From: Terana coerulea
Lineage: Eukaryota > Basidiomycota > Agaricomycetes > Polyporales > Phanerochaetaceae
Assembly (NCBI GenBank): GCA_024811115.1
Contig: JAKOGH010001110.1
Span: forward strand, 124,001 to 188,000
Direction of reading: 5' to 3'
DNA: 64,000 nucleotides
Shown here: one piece after another, positions 34,507 to 47,902 of the stretch
How the letters are laid out: the number at the start of each line of letters is the position of its first letter
Numbering within the stretch: the stretch's first letter is position 1
Notes under the pieces: generated by a model
Database searches by the model: none
What the model was told of the DNA's origin: nothing
What the model saw: only the letters and a program-made list of their open reading frames with translations
Position numbers and translations under genes: made by a program

Positions 34507-37500
34507 CTATGAGCTCCTGTAGTTCAATTATCAGCAATCGACTTCGGTTAGGACAACACAAGACTCACATCTATGCTGTCGAACAGGTGGCGGCAAGGCT
34601 CGCCCGGTGATACATGATACGCACAGACCAACCTGTCAGGCAAGTCATTTGAAATGTGCTGTGTGAAAGGTACCGTTCAGCAGCTATTCCCCGTGAGTGG
34701 GAACGGCAACTCACCTTTGAGGCATGTCCGCGATCCCCCACCGGCAACTCCGCCAGCCTTGCCTCCATGTCCTGCTTGTACTGTCTCAGATGCATCAGCT
34801 CTGCCTCCAAACCATCCGCCTGGGGCTCCTTCCGCTGGGGCTCCTCAGATCTCACCACGGCCACAACCTCTTGCACATTGTTCCGCGTAGCGACTAACTC
34901 TTTCGACAACATACGAATCCGTGCCTCGTGTGCCTCGTTGATCGCTATGAACTCGGCGTTCTGCTCTTTGCACGCCTCCATCGCGGCTCGCAGAGTAACT
35001 AGTTCCCCGTTGAGTTCCTCGATGCGGCCTACACGAGAGGTGTGGTTTGCCATCAGTTCTTCGTTCTGCGCTTTGGCCACCACCAGCTCATTAGACACGC
35101 TGTCGAACTGCTGCTCGAGGTTCTCCCGGAGCTGCTTCGTCTCGAGAAGCTCCGTCTCACGCCGTGCCACCTCGTCCTTCAGTGACGCATTCTCCTCCTT
35201 CAACTTTCCGTTCTCCGCGTCCAGCTCAGCATTCTTCGCCCTCAACTCCGGCTCCTCCGCTGCGCGCCGCCGTACCTCATCGTCCGTGCGCTCCTCGCGC
35301 TTGCGCTGCATCTCGTACATCCTCCGCCACCGCTCCGCCTTATCCTCTGCCTTCCGCGCATGCGCTTCAAACACCTGCTTCCAGCCGCCCTGAGCGGCGA
35401 CTGCGGCGGCGCGCACGTTCGCGAGCGTATCGTGCAGCTCTTGCACCTCATTCTTCGCCTGGTTCAACGCCTGTATCTGCTCCTCGTGCTTTTCCGCTGG
35501 TATTCGGACATCGCGTTCGGTTTCCAGCGCAACGACTTGTTCCCGCAGCTTGGCCTGTTCGCTCCCGAGGTCCTGAAGGCGTTGCTGAAGGGCCGCGTGC
35601 TCTTTCTCCAAAGACTCGAACTTCTCCGGTAGTATACGCGTGTCGCGCTCCGTCTGCAAGGCATCTCGCTTCGACTCCAAATCCGCGATCTGCGCCCGAA
35701 GGAGCACCTGCTCGTCCTCGGTATCCTGGCATCGTTGCATGAGAACCGCATGTTCCTGCTCCTGCGTGTTGAGATAGCCCCGCAGCTTAGCGACAAGTTC
35801 ATCCTTCTCCTGCAACTCCGTCGACAAGTTGGCCACTTGCGAGTCAGGGACAAGCACGACCTGGGACTGGCTGTCGATGTCCGCCCGCTGGGTCGACGCG
35901 GTGCCTGGCAGTGTCACCCGCGATCGCTCAGGCGACGACGGCGTGGGCGATAATTGCAGTTTATGAACGGGGACTTGCGACGGTGATCGATCCGGTGATG
36001 CCTGTTCTGAGGGCTGCCCGTGTGGTGAAGGAGAACGGCGGCGAATACGTCCAGTGGGTAGTCGCCGAGGCGGAGGAGATCGAGACCCTTGTGAGTTGGT
36101 CGTATTCTCTCCGCCAGAGTAATCGACAAACTCCTTTTCCATTCGCTCAGCCAGCTCATGCTCAGGGAGGGCTACTCCCGGTGCTGGCAGTACATCTCGT
36201 GAAGGAACGTGTTGATCTGTGTAATGATGAAAATCAGGTTATGACGGACATTGGAAGCAGCTCGCACCTTGTGTCGATTGCTCTATACTGCTGTCTGCGG
36301 GACGTTGCTTGATTGGTGAGAAATCTTCAATGGGAGAAGGCGGCTGCGATAGATATGGACGGAAGGCTGATGGAGATACTACAGGTACAGGCTTCAGGGG
36401 CTTCTTGAATTTAGACGATACTTCGACTGGATGTATACTAGACGATTGAACGGGGGAGTTCGGCTCGGCTACCTCGGGTGAAATAGGTTCTTTGGTGGGT
36501 TTTGTCTTCGAAGACGCGACTGCTTTGTGATTTCCTCGGTTGGGGGTACTAGGAAGGTCGTCTTGGGATGCGTAAGCCGGCGGAGGCTCGTAATCTTCTG
36601 GGATAAAATCATCATCATTTTCTGGCTGGGTTTCCGGTATCACATCGTCTCTTGAGTCGTGAGGAGCATGAATGTTGTGCAGATGGTCGTCGTCCCAATA
36701 CTGAGAGCTATGCAGTGGGTCGGGCTCAATATCTGGCTCTGGGGGCGGCAAATCTGCTATTGTCGGATCGTGTTGAGAATTCACTTCCGCCGAGTCGACC
36801 GAGGCGGAACCATCACGACGGGAACTACTCGAGCTGGCTAATTAAGCCTGAGATAACTGTATAGTCTGAATCTGGGTCTACTCACCTTTCGCGGCGCCTA
36901 CATTGAATTTGCGCTTCTTGCGTCGCGGTAGCCCCATGGCCACAGGCTCGTCAGGCGACTGTTCGCGATTTGCGGAGGTCGTTTGGTCTTGCTTCAAGGG
37001 TTTTTCGCTTGTTCTTGACCGTTTAGCACCACGCGGTGGACCAATCTTGGTGACTTTGGTTCCTGGACTGATGACCAGCTTGGAGGTAGAAGGGCCTGAA
37101 CAACCACATGTATTCTTAGCATGTCTACCCAATAGAGTGCAACCGTACTCACCTACTTCCTGGTTCTGCTGGATAGGCCTGCCCCTGACAAGTCGCGGCG
37201 TCCACTTCGGCTCCTGCATCACGGCGTCCATTTCGACATTCGATTCGACGGGTTCAGCCTTGGCTTTGCCCTTGCCCTTCGAGTCGGCTATCTTCGGTTT
37301 GGCCTCTTTCACCCTCGTAGCGACTACCTTGCCCTTCTTCTTCTTGGCCTTCTTCTCCTGCTTCTCCTCTTGCGTCTTCTTCCACGCCCTCACAATATCA
37401 GGAGTGCAGTCGTTCTTGGGCACCCAGTCCATTGGCCACGGTTTGTTCGTCTTGGGGTCGACGCCTGCCCAGCGTACCCTATACTTGTTGCCCCTCTCGG

Positions 37501-37594
37501 CGACGATTTCGATGACTTTCCATAGTGTCTCGCCGTCATTTGGTTTCGAGATAAACTCATAATCTGAGGGCAATGAGGCGTCCTCGTCGTCCAT
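34507..37594 (-). CDS. Chromodomain protein with long coiled coil, function unknown
   Basis: The start MDDEDASLPSDYEFISK leads into a chromodomain-like fold: WKVIEIVAERGNKYRVRWAG, NKPWPMDWVPKNDC. A Lys-rich nuclear segment follows (KKAKKKKGKVVATRV). Further exons are acidic and Pro-rich with SP/TP sites (PETQPENDDDFIPEDYEPPP, DLPSTPNR). From about 35860 to 34750 comes a continuous Glu/Lys/Leu-rich coiled coil (LSTELQEKDELVAKLRGYLN). After an intron the tail reads VGLCVSCITGRALPPPVRQH, with two Cys. The final intron (GTGAGT...CTACAG) puts the stop at 34507-34509; without it the stop would be 34531-34533. The layout suggests a chromatin-bound scaffold, but no ortholog is recognised. Divergent from the mitochondrial kinase gene with 241 bp between starts. 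Confidence 0.75.
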
Positions 37595-37835
37595 GTTGTC
37601 GAGTGATATATGCGCAACGGTTCGACTGTGACGGAGCAGAGCAAGCCTGGGCCCTGGGACAGTCTCCGGCGCGGCCACAGCTCGTGTACATACCGCGTTT
37701 GACGCCCGACGCGCCGCGGCCTTGCAGCTGACCACCATCCTCCCGACTTGTGGCACCTACAAAGTCGACTAGATTCAACGACCAGAGCACGCCGGATGTG
37801 TTTGAATCGTATCCCCGCTTTCATTCTCTACCTCC

Positions 37836-39421
37836 ATGTCGTCTCGGATAACTACCAAATCGCTGTTTGGACAGGTGAAGGTGACTCGCGTGCATGCTCG
37901 TAACTTTGCTCAACAGCGGAGGTCATTTCGTCTGGACAATGTCTCAACACCAAGCGGTTCTCCAACGCCGGCAGAGATTGCACCTCTACTCGAGGAGTAC
38001 GCGACTCATCCTGCGAGGCCTCTAACACTATCCACACTACTCTCCTTCGGAAAGCCCTTGACACCAGAATCAGTCCTCGACTCTGTTGGTTATGTGCTCT
38101 CAGAAGTGCCTCGCACATTCGGCTGGCGGGTCCGCGCATTCGAGGAGCTGCCGTTCATCGTCGGCATGAACCCCTTCATCGCCCGCATCCTCGCCGCACA
38201 CCGCAAGAGCTTCCAAACGATCGCGACCTACCCGCCCGTCACGTCGCTTTCGGAGAACGCCAAGTTCACCGAGCAGCTCGAGCAGCTCGTCATGAACCAC
38301 GCGAACGACATCCCGATTATGGCCAAGGGGTGAGTGCTCCCGTCGCCTGCTCGCTGTGCGCCGCCCGTCCATACCCATACGCCAGCTTCCAAGAATGCGC
38401 CCGTTACATGACGCCGGAACAAATCTCCAAGTTCCTTGACGCGGCCATACGCAACCGCCTCGCGGTCCGTCTGCTCGCGGAGCAGCATATAGCCATCTCG
38501 CGGGACCTCCAGCACCCGGAATTGGCGAGCAGTGACCATATCGGCGTGGTCCACCTGAAGTGCTCTCCTACCAAGATGATACGCATGGTCGGAGCCTTCG
38601 TTTCGGAGCTCTGTGAAGCCACCCTTGGAGCTTGCCCGCAAATCGTCATCGACGGCGATGTCGATGCAACATTCGCGTAAGTGTATACAGGATCTTACCC
38701 CGAGAATGTCAATTTATATCCTCGTGGCAGCTACATTCCAGTCCATCTCGAGTACATCCTCACAGAAATCCTCAAAAATGCCTTCCGCGCTAGCGTTGAG
38801 CGGCATCGAAAACTCCACGGCTCTTCCTCCACGCAACCCATCCCACCTGTGCAGCTAACCATCGCGCCCGCCTCTTCCCCCGCGGCGGCCTCTCCACACC
38901 CCGCGGTCCTGTCCATCCGCGTGCGCGACCAGGGCGGTGGCGTAGTTCGAGCAAATCTGCCGTACATCTTTTCTTACTCATTCACGACGGCGCGGTCCAA
39001 CGAGGACGAGGAGGACGTCGACGGCGGACCGTACGCAGCGCAGCATGTTGGCGGCGCCGCGGGAATGCTGGACGGCAGTGCGGGCGCGAGCGGTAGGGGG
39101 AGTGCCGGCAACGCGAGCCTGTTCGGCGAGATTGTGGGGCAAGGTGGGCAAACGGGAATGGGCACCATCGCTGGGTTGGGATACGGCCTGCCGATGAGTC
39201 GGCTGTACGCAATGTGAGTATATGTTGTACCACTCCAAGAGCATGGCTTATGTTTTGTACAGGTACTTCGGAGGCTCGTTGGACTTCTTGACGTTGGATG
39301 GCTGGGGTACGTTCACCTCTTTGAAGTGCATACTCGCAACTCACCCGCTTGTTCATTCACAGGTAGCGACGTCTTCGTCAAGCTTCGTTGCCTCGATTCC
39401 GCTGGCGACGTTCAGATATAG
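37836..39421 (+). CDS. Mitochondrial protein kinase of the PDK/BCKDK family
   Basis: GHKL-type kinase that inactivates pyruvate or branched-chain 2-oxoacid dehydrogenase in the mitochondrial matrix. The N-terminus (SSRITTKSLFGQVKVTRV) is basic and Ser/Thr-rich as in import signals. The helical regulatory domain reads PLTLSTLLSFGKPLTPESVL, FEELPFIVGMNPFIARIL and FLDAAIRNRLAVRLLAEQH. The N-box is LEYILTEILKNAFRASVERH, G1 is IRVRDQGGGV, and the G2/lid is GYGLPMSRLYAMYFGG. The end is GWGSDVFVKLRCLDSAGDVQ plus I-stop. A Ser/Gly-rich insertion of about 60 residues (AGASGRGSAGNASLFGE) separates G1 from G2. Five exons splice in frame with no breaks. Whether it acts on pyruvate or branched-chain dehydrogenase cannot be decided by eye. 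Confidence 0.9.
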
Positions 39422-39839
39422 CATGTATTCACAGATGTCATATCACCTCAGTGGAATAATTGGATGTGCGAGTGAGATGAATATACTAATGCATTAGTGT
39501 GAGCGATTGCGACGTTGAACATCAAGGTATTGTGCTAGAATCCAACCATGTCTACATCCGAGCAGCGTTCAAAGCCCGTTGCCAAAGCTGAGAAACCATC
39601 CACACTTTACAAAAGTGTGCTGTGCTCAGTCTAATAGCGTACGGCTCAAGAAACGGAACCAAATGAGATGTACAAAGACCGTAAGAGTGGTTATGCAAAG
39701 GATGAAGAAGAGCAGTCATCAGACCAGCTTGCGTGAGGGTGCACTCCCTGTCATGATAAGTAAGACGTAGATAGAATAAGTAGTACAGTAGAAAGCGATG
39801 AATGCAATGGAGATAACGTGGCAATGTATGAACAGAAAA

Positions 39840-42800
39840 TCATTTGGCGAGCTGCAGATTCGAGGGGAGCGGTACATGAGCGATCGCGCCGGCAACGAGC
39901 ACAGGCAGACCTACCATTGTCCGACTAGAATGACTGGAGTGGTACGAGAGCGACTGGGTCTGCGAGGTGCGGTACGACCGGGACGAGCCGAGCGTCGCTG
40001 CGTGCAAGCTGCTCGAGTTGCTGGGCGTGGTGGGCACGGCGGCGCCAGACGTGATGCGGCTCGTGCGCGCGGTGAGCGGCGTCGGCGCGCTGATGAGCGA
40101 CTTCTTCGGGGTCTCCTGCAGCTTCGCGGCGCGGCTGCCGACGTTCGAGGACGACGAGCCGAGCAGGGTCTTCGACGCGCTGGGCGACGGGCTCGTCACC
40201 TTCGTGCGTGGCTTTGTGTTGCCCCCCGTAATGAACGGGTGGCGGAGCGCCGCGTGCGGCTTGAGCCGCCGCTCGGGATCCCAGCAGAGGCACTTCGCGA
40301 TGAAGTCAACAAACATATCATCGTCCGAGCGGAGCACCTGCGCCAGGCTCTTGGATCCTGGACGTCGCCGACGGCCCTTGGAGTTGACGACCGGACGCGG
40401 GGCGCCAGTTTGGTCTGGAGAGAGTTCAGACTCAGCAGCACACACCGACAAGCTGGGAACTTACCGAAGAACAGCCTCCGGCGAGAACTGCGGTTGACAA
40501 AGTCCTTGTCCGGTACTCCAAGCACTTCCATGATACATGAGAGCTGCTCCTGCTCGTTCTCACCAGGGAAGATGGGGAAGCCTGTATATAGCTCGGCCAT
40601 GATGCATCCCAGACTCCACATATCGATGGCCATGTGGTAGTTCATGCCCAGGATGACTTCAGGTGACCGATAGAAGCGACTCTGAATGTACGTGTAGACT
40701 ACCAGACAGGTAAGTATACATGCATCGCATGTGACAGAAACGCAGTGCTCACTCTTCTCATGCTCGAAGCAGCTGCTACCGAAGTCAATGACCTTCAGTG
40801 CGCTTTTCGCCGGATGGCGAAGCAAGACGTTCTGTACCGGCCAACAGTCAGCCTGGCTGAGCTTCGGGGGAACGGGCTCACGTACTTCGGGTTTAAGATC
40901 ACAGTGCACGATGCGATGGTGTCGCATGAGGGCCAACGAGTGCAGCATCTGGCTCGTAAACCGCCGAATGAGGCCCGTCGAGAACCCCACAAAGCTGTTG
41001 GCCTTGATCAACTCATACAAGTTAATGCTCAGCAGCTCCATCGCGATGCAAAGGTGACCACGGAAGTAGAAATGCTCAGTCATCTTGATGACATGATGCT
41101 TTTCCTCAGGATCCTGGGATTTTGGGTCAGTACAACCTTTGCATCCAAGTAAGTCGACTAACCCATTTGCGCAAGTTATCAAGGATTTTGATCTCCACTA
41201 ACGCCTGGTGGTGGAATCGTTTCTTGTTGCGAATGATCTTGATAGCGACGGACTCGCCGGTGCAGTGGTCGCGACAATGCAGGACCTGCCCGAAGGAGCC
41301 TTTGCCAAGCGTATCTATGAGTTCGTAACGATATGCAAGGTGGTCTCGTAACACTACTAGGTAGTCTCCTCGGTCGTCGTCGTAGCCGTGATTGTTCGTA
41401 GAGTTGTCCAGGGTCGCCAGCTTTTTGTCACTCTTCGGGCCGATGAAGTACACGGAAGGATAATCCAGTATCTCCTTGCACTCATATTCAGAAAGGTACT
41501 GCACTTGACTGCTCTTCAAGATTGCTGTTACCGTATGTGAGCACAATGACAAGCTATAGCTGGAAGAGGAACCTACCTGCGGGCGATGATGGATTTGCTG
41601 GGGGAATAGGTTCAGGGAAGCGTAACATTCCCTCAATCTCGGCTTGAGATGCGCCGCTCGCCAATTTCTTCGCCTGCTGTTTCTTGATATACTGCAGCAT
41701 CTCCTCATCTCCGATTAGCTCATCCTCATCCACAAGACTCGACACGGGCGACGGTGTAGACGTCGTCGTATGCCGGCTAGTGGACGGAGACGCCATAACC
41801 TGAGCCAGGCTCTGGCTGTTGGACGCCGACGAGTTCCGCGTGGTGGGCAACGAGATCTTGGGACTGAGCAACTTGAGGCCTTTCGAGGGCGACAGAGCAG
41901 AGAACCGATGACTCTGCGCGGGCGGAGGCTCCTTCATTCTGCGACGCAGCCGCAGCGTTGTTGATGGAGGTCACAGGAGCCCGTTGAGGACTTGCGCAGC
42001 CCGCCGAGCGAGATTGACTCCCGGTTCTTGCGTGAGCTCAATCCGCTGACGGTCGAGGAGCTGGCAACCGGCACCTGCCGCGGGACCCGAGAGGTGGCGG
42101 CGGTGGATGGCGACGCCCGCACCGACTGCCGCTGAGGCGCCGCGCTCGATGTGGCCTTTGGGGTCTGGCCACTCTCGAGCACGCCGAACTCATTAGTAGA
42201 GTCGTTGACCAGAGGCGAGTTGCCACGGGAGCCGACGTTGGTAGACTGGACAAGGACGCTCGCTCGCCTCTCAGCTTTGCCCTTGAGCGTGGGCGAGTTT
42301 GGCAGCGGAAGAGCGGCTCGAGATACGCGGAATCTTCGTAGGGGTCTCCTTGGAAAGAGTGGCGGACGTGTTAAGCGAGGACGGCGGGGGCGGCTCGCGC
42401 GATGACTGATGTGGTAAAGTGCCGACGCTCGGGGATCCAGCGATAGTAGGCAGCACACTCCGCGAGCTGCGCAACGATGAGTCCGACTGTTTCTGCATAG
42501 AGCTGACGGTCTGCGACGTGAGACGTGAGGACTTCGGGGTGCTCTGTGTTGAGGACAACGATGACGTCGATCCTGTCTTCATGTTGGCGAGACGTTGAGT
42601 GGTGGCCGGTGGCAGCGCCGAAACATGCAGCGGTGGCATCGCCACAGGCTCTTGTTTCTTCGGTTGCGCAGAGGACAAGGTCTTACGCACGTGTGAGCAT
42701 CCAGATATACACCCACATAAGCTTCGCGACGTACCTTGCCCCGCTTCCTGCCCATCAACACCGAAATCCGGCTCTCGCTGCGGTCTTTGTCCTCTTTCTT

Positions 42801-45800
42801 CGTCTTCTCTTTCTCCGAGTGCCTCGAGTCCTCCTTGCCGCTCTTCGCGTCGCTCTTCTCCTTGTCTGAATGCAGGCTTCGACGCGAGCTTGAGCCCTTG
42901 AGCAGCGCGGGTAGGCCGAATACCGAACTCTTCTTGCTCGGGACCGTAGGAGATGTCACGGGCGTTTCTTTCGTGGGGGACGTCGTGGAGGGCGGGCGCA
43001 GCGACTGGGTAGTGGAGGTAGAGTATGTCGGTGACGTGGAGGGCAATCCCGGAGGCGGCATCTGCATGGATTGAGACGAGGAGCGGCGGAAGAAGGGGAT
43101 TGATGACGGCGTCAACCGCTTAGTGGAGGTATTTCTACGCACAGACGAAGACGGGCTGAGGGGCATTTGCTGAGGGGCCGGGGCGAATGCAGTGAGATTT
43201 GTGCTTGAGCTGGAAGCCGTGTTTGGTCGGCTACCTGTCAGACGGTCGGGGGTCTTCGAGGTCATCGGCGGAGGTGCAGATGCGGGAGGAGAAATGGGGT
43301 GAACGGAGCCGATAGACGACATGGATAACAATGAGGAAGCAGATCCCATAGCATCAGAGTTGATGTTCATCCAGTCGTCGGCCGACTGCTTGCGTGCAGG
43401 CGGAGGTTGGCTGGAGTGATCCCGAGAGGCAGACTTACGGAGCTGGTGAGTGAAGCTGAGGGCCCGAGGGCTGAGAGCAAGACCGACAGACTTTGAATCC
43501 TTCATGGACGATTGCGAGGGCGACGTGACCAGTTTCTTCCCTAGAGGGTTAGAGAAACTCCATTTCTTCGAGGGGCGTTTTGTGAGGAGTGGTAGAACTG
43601 GCTGGTGTCGCCGTCTTCACAGACTGGCGCTTCGACGGAGTCGAGAAAGTGGGCACGTCAAGGGTGGCAGCCGGCTCAAGGTCACCCGTGTGTCGTGGTT
43701 TCTCTCTGAAGTCGTCGCTATCCGAAGACGGGAACGCCACGCTTGCAATGGCTTGCTGCTGCTGTGCTTGCTTCAGATTCGACAGATCCTTGGGCAGCGG
43801 CGGCACAGGGGGCACGATCTCCTCCTCCACTATCTCCCCAGCCGTAGCCAGCGCACCCATGCGGTCCCGGGCAGATGAGGCATCCGTCGAGTGACCGTTC
43901 GAGATATCGCTGCCTGCGCTGTTCCGCCGCGCTGCCTTGGCGTTGGACTGGCGGCTCGACGCGGCGGAGACGGACGTCGCGCTCGTCCCGATCGACAGCG
44001 GAGCCGAGTCGCGCGACGACGTCGTGGGCGTGCTAGCATACGTCGTCGAGGACGCTGAGCCGCGCTTCGGTGTGAAGCTCGTGCGATGGCTCATGGACGT
44101 ATGCTTCTTCATGGACGCCTTGTCCGACGTAGGCGAGCCCGCCTCCTCCTCCTCCCTGCTTGCATTCGCATGGCCGTTCAGATCAGAGTCTGCAGAGGGT
44201 TCTGCGACACCGATGCCCAGACCGACGGGGCGCGGCGGCGTGGCATGCTCCTTCACCTTGTCCTTGCCAGAAATAGATCCATGCGAGCTACCAATGCGGC
44301 TTGAGCGCTTGGTCTCCTTCGTCTCGACGCCTTCCCATTGGGCCACCGCCTTGGCTGGCGTGCCCGATCGACTGGCGCTGTTAACCCTGCTGTGGGCGCC
44401 GATGCTCGAGCGGGCCCTAGCACTCCTGCCGGAGACGCCGTCGAGCTTACGAAGCACCTCGACTGTCGCCTGGTCGTCCAGATCAGACCAACCTTCCTGC
44501 GTCCCCCTAAGCAATGAATGGGCGACATTGGCAGTCGCATGGGTCGCCTCTTTCGGCGAGCTCGCGGTGCTGGCGAGTCCGGTGCCCGTGGTGCTGCCAG
44601 TGGACGCGTGCCGCAGGAACTGCTGAATGGAGGACGATCCGGGAGAAGGCGGCAAATGGGAGTAGTCCGATGTATGCAGTCGCCGTGAATGGTGAGATGA
44701 CTGCGACTCGCCGTGGCTCGACGATGACGAGCCGGCCGAGACCTGCCGCGAATGGCGGGTGCTCACCGAGAGCGTGTCCCTGCGCTTGTCCTTCACCTTG
44801 TCCCGAGATGAGGCGGCGCTGCTCGAGGACGGCATGCCGGGCCCGATGCTTCGATGCTTTCGTGCAGCGGTCTTGTCCTTATCCTGCCCACCGGGAGAGG
44901 TGGCGGATGTATGCTTGGAAGAAACTGCTCCGGACTGATCCAGTTCGAACTCGTCGGAGGTTCTTTTCTTGGGACGCTGGCTCGAAACAACAAACGCGCT
45001 CGGAGGTGCGCCTGTGTGAGACTGTGCAGCCTCATCCTCCGCTGGATATGAAGACCGCTCTATAATTTCGGCTGCCTTCGAGAGTGTAGGAACCTGACGA
45101 GGGTATAGGATCTCTTCACCCCCGCTTTCGTCTGCAATTGAGCGTTTCGTGTGAAGTGACCGCGAAGGTGGTTGTACGTCGAGAAACTGAACTCATGTGA
45201 AATTGAGCAACCAACAACGCATATACTCAACTAGCCTTCACTCACGTCGTCGATCTCATCTGGTTCACCATCGATAGCCTCGATGGTCCACGGACTATCA
45301 GGCAGGTCGGGCATTTCCTGTTCCCCGCCTTCAACCAACACCTCGTTATTTTCATCGTAATTCTCATGCCCTTCATCCACCTGCTCTTCAATGTCAACCT
45401 CCTCCCTCCGCACGCTCCGCGCCCAGCGCGGAGTTGCCAGCTCTCCTACGCCCACGAGGCCCCGGCGGTCAATACCAGCGGGATTCTTGTGCGGCGTCAC
45501 AGGGTCGTCGAAGGATCCCAGCTCTGGCGTTTTGAGCAAGGGCGGGGGCGGCATGGGCGATGATTGCGCTGGAGACCCACCGCGGGAGCTGACGCCAAAG
45601 TAGTACGGGTCCAGCGACGATGTTGCCGACGCAGAGCGCGGCGCGCCCTGCTCATGGTCGTCGTCCTGCTCTTCGGCATTTGAGACATGCAACAGCAGCT
45701 GGGCGTGGCGGGTCGTCAGGGCGTTGGTCAGAGCAAGGCCACCAGCAATACGGGGTGAGTCTCACCTGGGAAGCATCTCGGCCGGCTTCGCGAACTGGAC

Positions 45801-45924
45801 GCGCCTCGCTGTCCGAGCCCATCTTGTTGTCCTTGAGCTCGAGAGCCGGCGGCGGCACCCGCCGCTTCGTGCGTCCGCTGTCGACGGCGAGGTGCGCAGA
45901 GGGTGGTGACGGCGGGAGAGACAT
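39840..45924 (-). CDS. Class II DYRK (Pom1-like) protein kinase with very long disordered N-terminus
   Basis: Dual-specificity Ser/Thr kinase; in fission yeast the class II member Pom1 controls cell polarity and size. The kinase sits in the last quarter. The DYRK homology box is [13 protein letters not shown], the glycine loop LGKGSFGQV, the lysine VAIKII, the catalytic loop HCDLKPEN, the DFG is DFGSSCFE, and the activation loop is [17 protein letters not shown]. Upstream, about 1,100-1,300 residues are Ser/Pro/Thr-rich ([16 protein letters not shown]) and contain basic clusters. It starts [17 protein letters not shown] and ends [10 protein letters not shown]. Frame breaks occur at the G4 run 43572-43575, which joins TPHKTP to [13 protein letters not shown], at the T3 run 42298-42300, which joins SRSSAA to [12 protein letters not shown], and probably at 41930-41990. 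Without allowing for these it would be split into three false genes. Confidence 0.85.
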
Positions 45925-47470
45925 CTGAGCGAGAGGTAACGAGCGAACTTGGGAAAGGAAGGACGGCGAAACGGGCGGCGATCTCGATGGGCGGGGACCA
46001 CAGTGAGTGGGCCGCTGAAGGTGGGGTATGTCGTTAATCCAGACGAACGAAAGCGATGTAGTCTGTTGCTCTCGCCCGGCTCAGATGAGGGAGAGCCTTG
46101 CCAGACAGACAGACATTTCGCAGCGCAATTGCCAACGCTGGAACATCCTCGTGGCACGGTGTTTGCCATTATTTGGCTGTTTTAAACGCCCAATGGCCAC
46201 ATTCTCGATATTGTCTGCGTATTGTCCGCCAGTGCTATGACCTTCACCGTCCTGCGCAAAATTCGACAGCACTGGGCTCGGTGAAGTTCTCTGGCTCTGC
46301 TGAAATTGAAGATTTGCATCGGTCAGTGTATGCGCCCCTCGACGTGGTCGCAAACAATATGCTCACGCCACTCCGTAAGGACTGTAGCAGCTGCCAAAGT
46401 CTTCGGACTCCGCTCATGATTGAGATTGCCCGAATGCCTCACCTTCACTTGAATGTGAGCTTCTCGAGTCTGCAGAGTGGTGGCGTTGGGCTGCGGCTGC
46501 AAGATTGGTCGGAAAGAAAACAGTTGGTTAACTATTCTCTTTTCTTGCGTATGATCTCATCCAGCCATCCTCAGGTAATCATCATTATGCCCACTGTTCG
46601 TTTAGTGCAATCGCGAAAGCCCGCGAGCCTCACAGAGGGCGCATTTCATCAGCCGCGGTACGTTATATTTTTATGCACATCACACAAATGGACTTGACGT
46701 AAATGGACTACAGTGTTGCCCGTTTGACTTCGCTTTCCGCTGTGCCACAAAAATCCAATCGACGCTTAGGTTCGTATGAACGGCAAACAAGCTACGATGC
46801 GGCGAAGCTCGCCTCCGCCACACAGCCCACGGAGGACGGCATCTCAAAGTGTGCACAGACGATCCCACCGGGGCTTGGCTGATCGTCACAGTTGCAGAGT
46901 GCAGCCTGACGCCGACGGAGCATACTGGCAGGACAGCTCCTGCTCGGCAGTGGTATACGCAACTTATGACGGCGTATCGCCAGACGCAGTCTCGTGCGGT
47001 AGGCTTGCAGGGCCGACACTCTGCCCGTCGTGAACGGCCCCTCGAGCCGTGGCCCACGTTCCCGACGGTTAGAGTTAGGTTTGGTCTGACATTGTCAGCT
47101 GGGCTCGCGTTCGCGGACTGTTCATATAGCCTGGAGTGTATCGGCGGGGTGTGGGGGCAATTCCGTGCAAGGAGAATAAACTCTGGAGTGACATATGTAT
47201 GCAGTTCGCGTAGCTGTGAGAGAAAGAACATAGAGAGGTGCCGCTGCGCCGAGGGGATGTCCGAGAGCGAGTGCGGCGTTCGAAAGCAACGGCCGAGCGG
47301 CGATCGCTGGGCGCGGAGTGTGACTTGCGGACAATGCACGTAATGGCGGTCGATAAGATGGCAGTGCCGTAAGGCGTCGTGCGAGGGAGAACGTCGATGC
47401 GCGGGGGAAGACACCCCCCAGGGCGAGCCGAGAGCCTGTCACGCTCAGCGCTGTCACGCCGCACGGCTCG
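45925..47470. other. Interval between the DYRK gene and the Zn2Cys6 gene
   Basis: Open frames of up to about 240 codons on either strand lack domains. The right end is the promoter of the zinc-cluster gene. Confidence 0.4.
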
Positions 47471-47478
47471 TATATAAA
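47471..47478 (+). promoter_or_regulatory. TATATAAA box of the Zn2Cys6 gene
   Basis: A clean TATATAAA lies about 430 bp upstream of the start codon and is followed by a CG-rich then CT-rich leader. A possible 5'-UTR intron starts at GTGAGCG near 47774. The long leader suggests translational control, which is common for fungal regulators. Confidence 0.6.
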
Positions 47479-47902
47479 CCCAGCAGGGATTTTCGGGGCG
47501 GACTTTGTACTCGCCACCTCCGCGCCCGTCTCCGTCTGTGCTCGCCCGCCCCTTTGAGTCGGAGCCCCGCCCCGTCCCCGACGAGCTCAGCGACCACCGG
47601 CGTCTGGTCAGTGTTGCGCTTTGTCTCTGCTCGTCGTCCACTCCCCGCTCACGCCCGTCCCGCCCATGCAGCCCGCCCCTGTCTGCCGCCCCCGCCTCGC
47701 AGCGGACGCCGTTCTCATCAGCGGCAGCCTTAATACCGCTTCGAGGCACGTGTCCTGGGAAGCGAATTGAAAGGTGAGCGTCAAACGCCTCAAGTCTGGT
47801 GCCTTCTTGATGCCTGCCTCTCGCTCAACTCGTTTGTTCTCTGCCCACGCAACTTATCGCCACACCAGTTCGCCCTCCGTCCGTGCTTTGTCTCCTCCCA
47901 CC

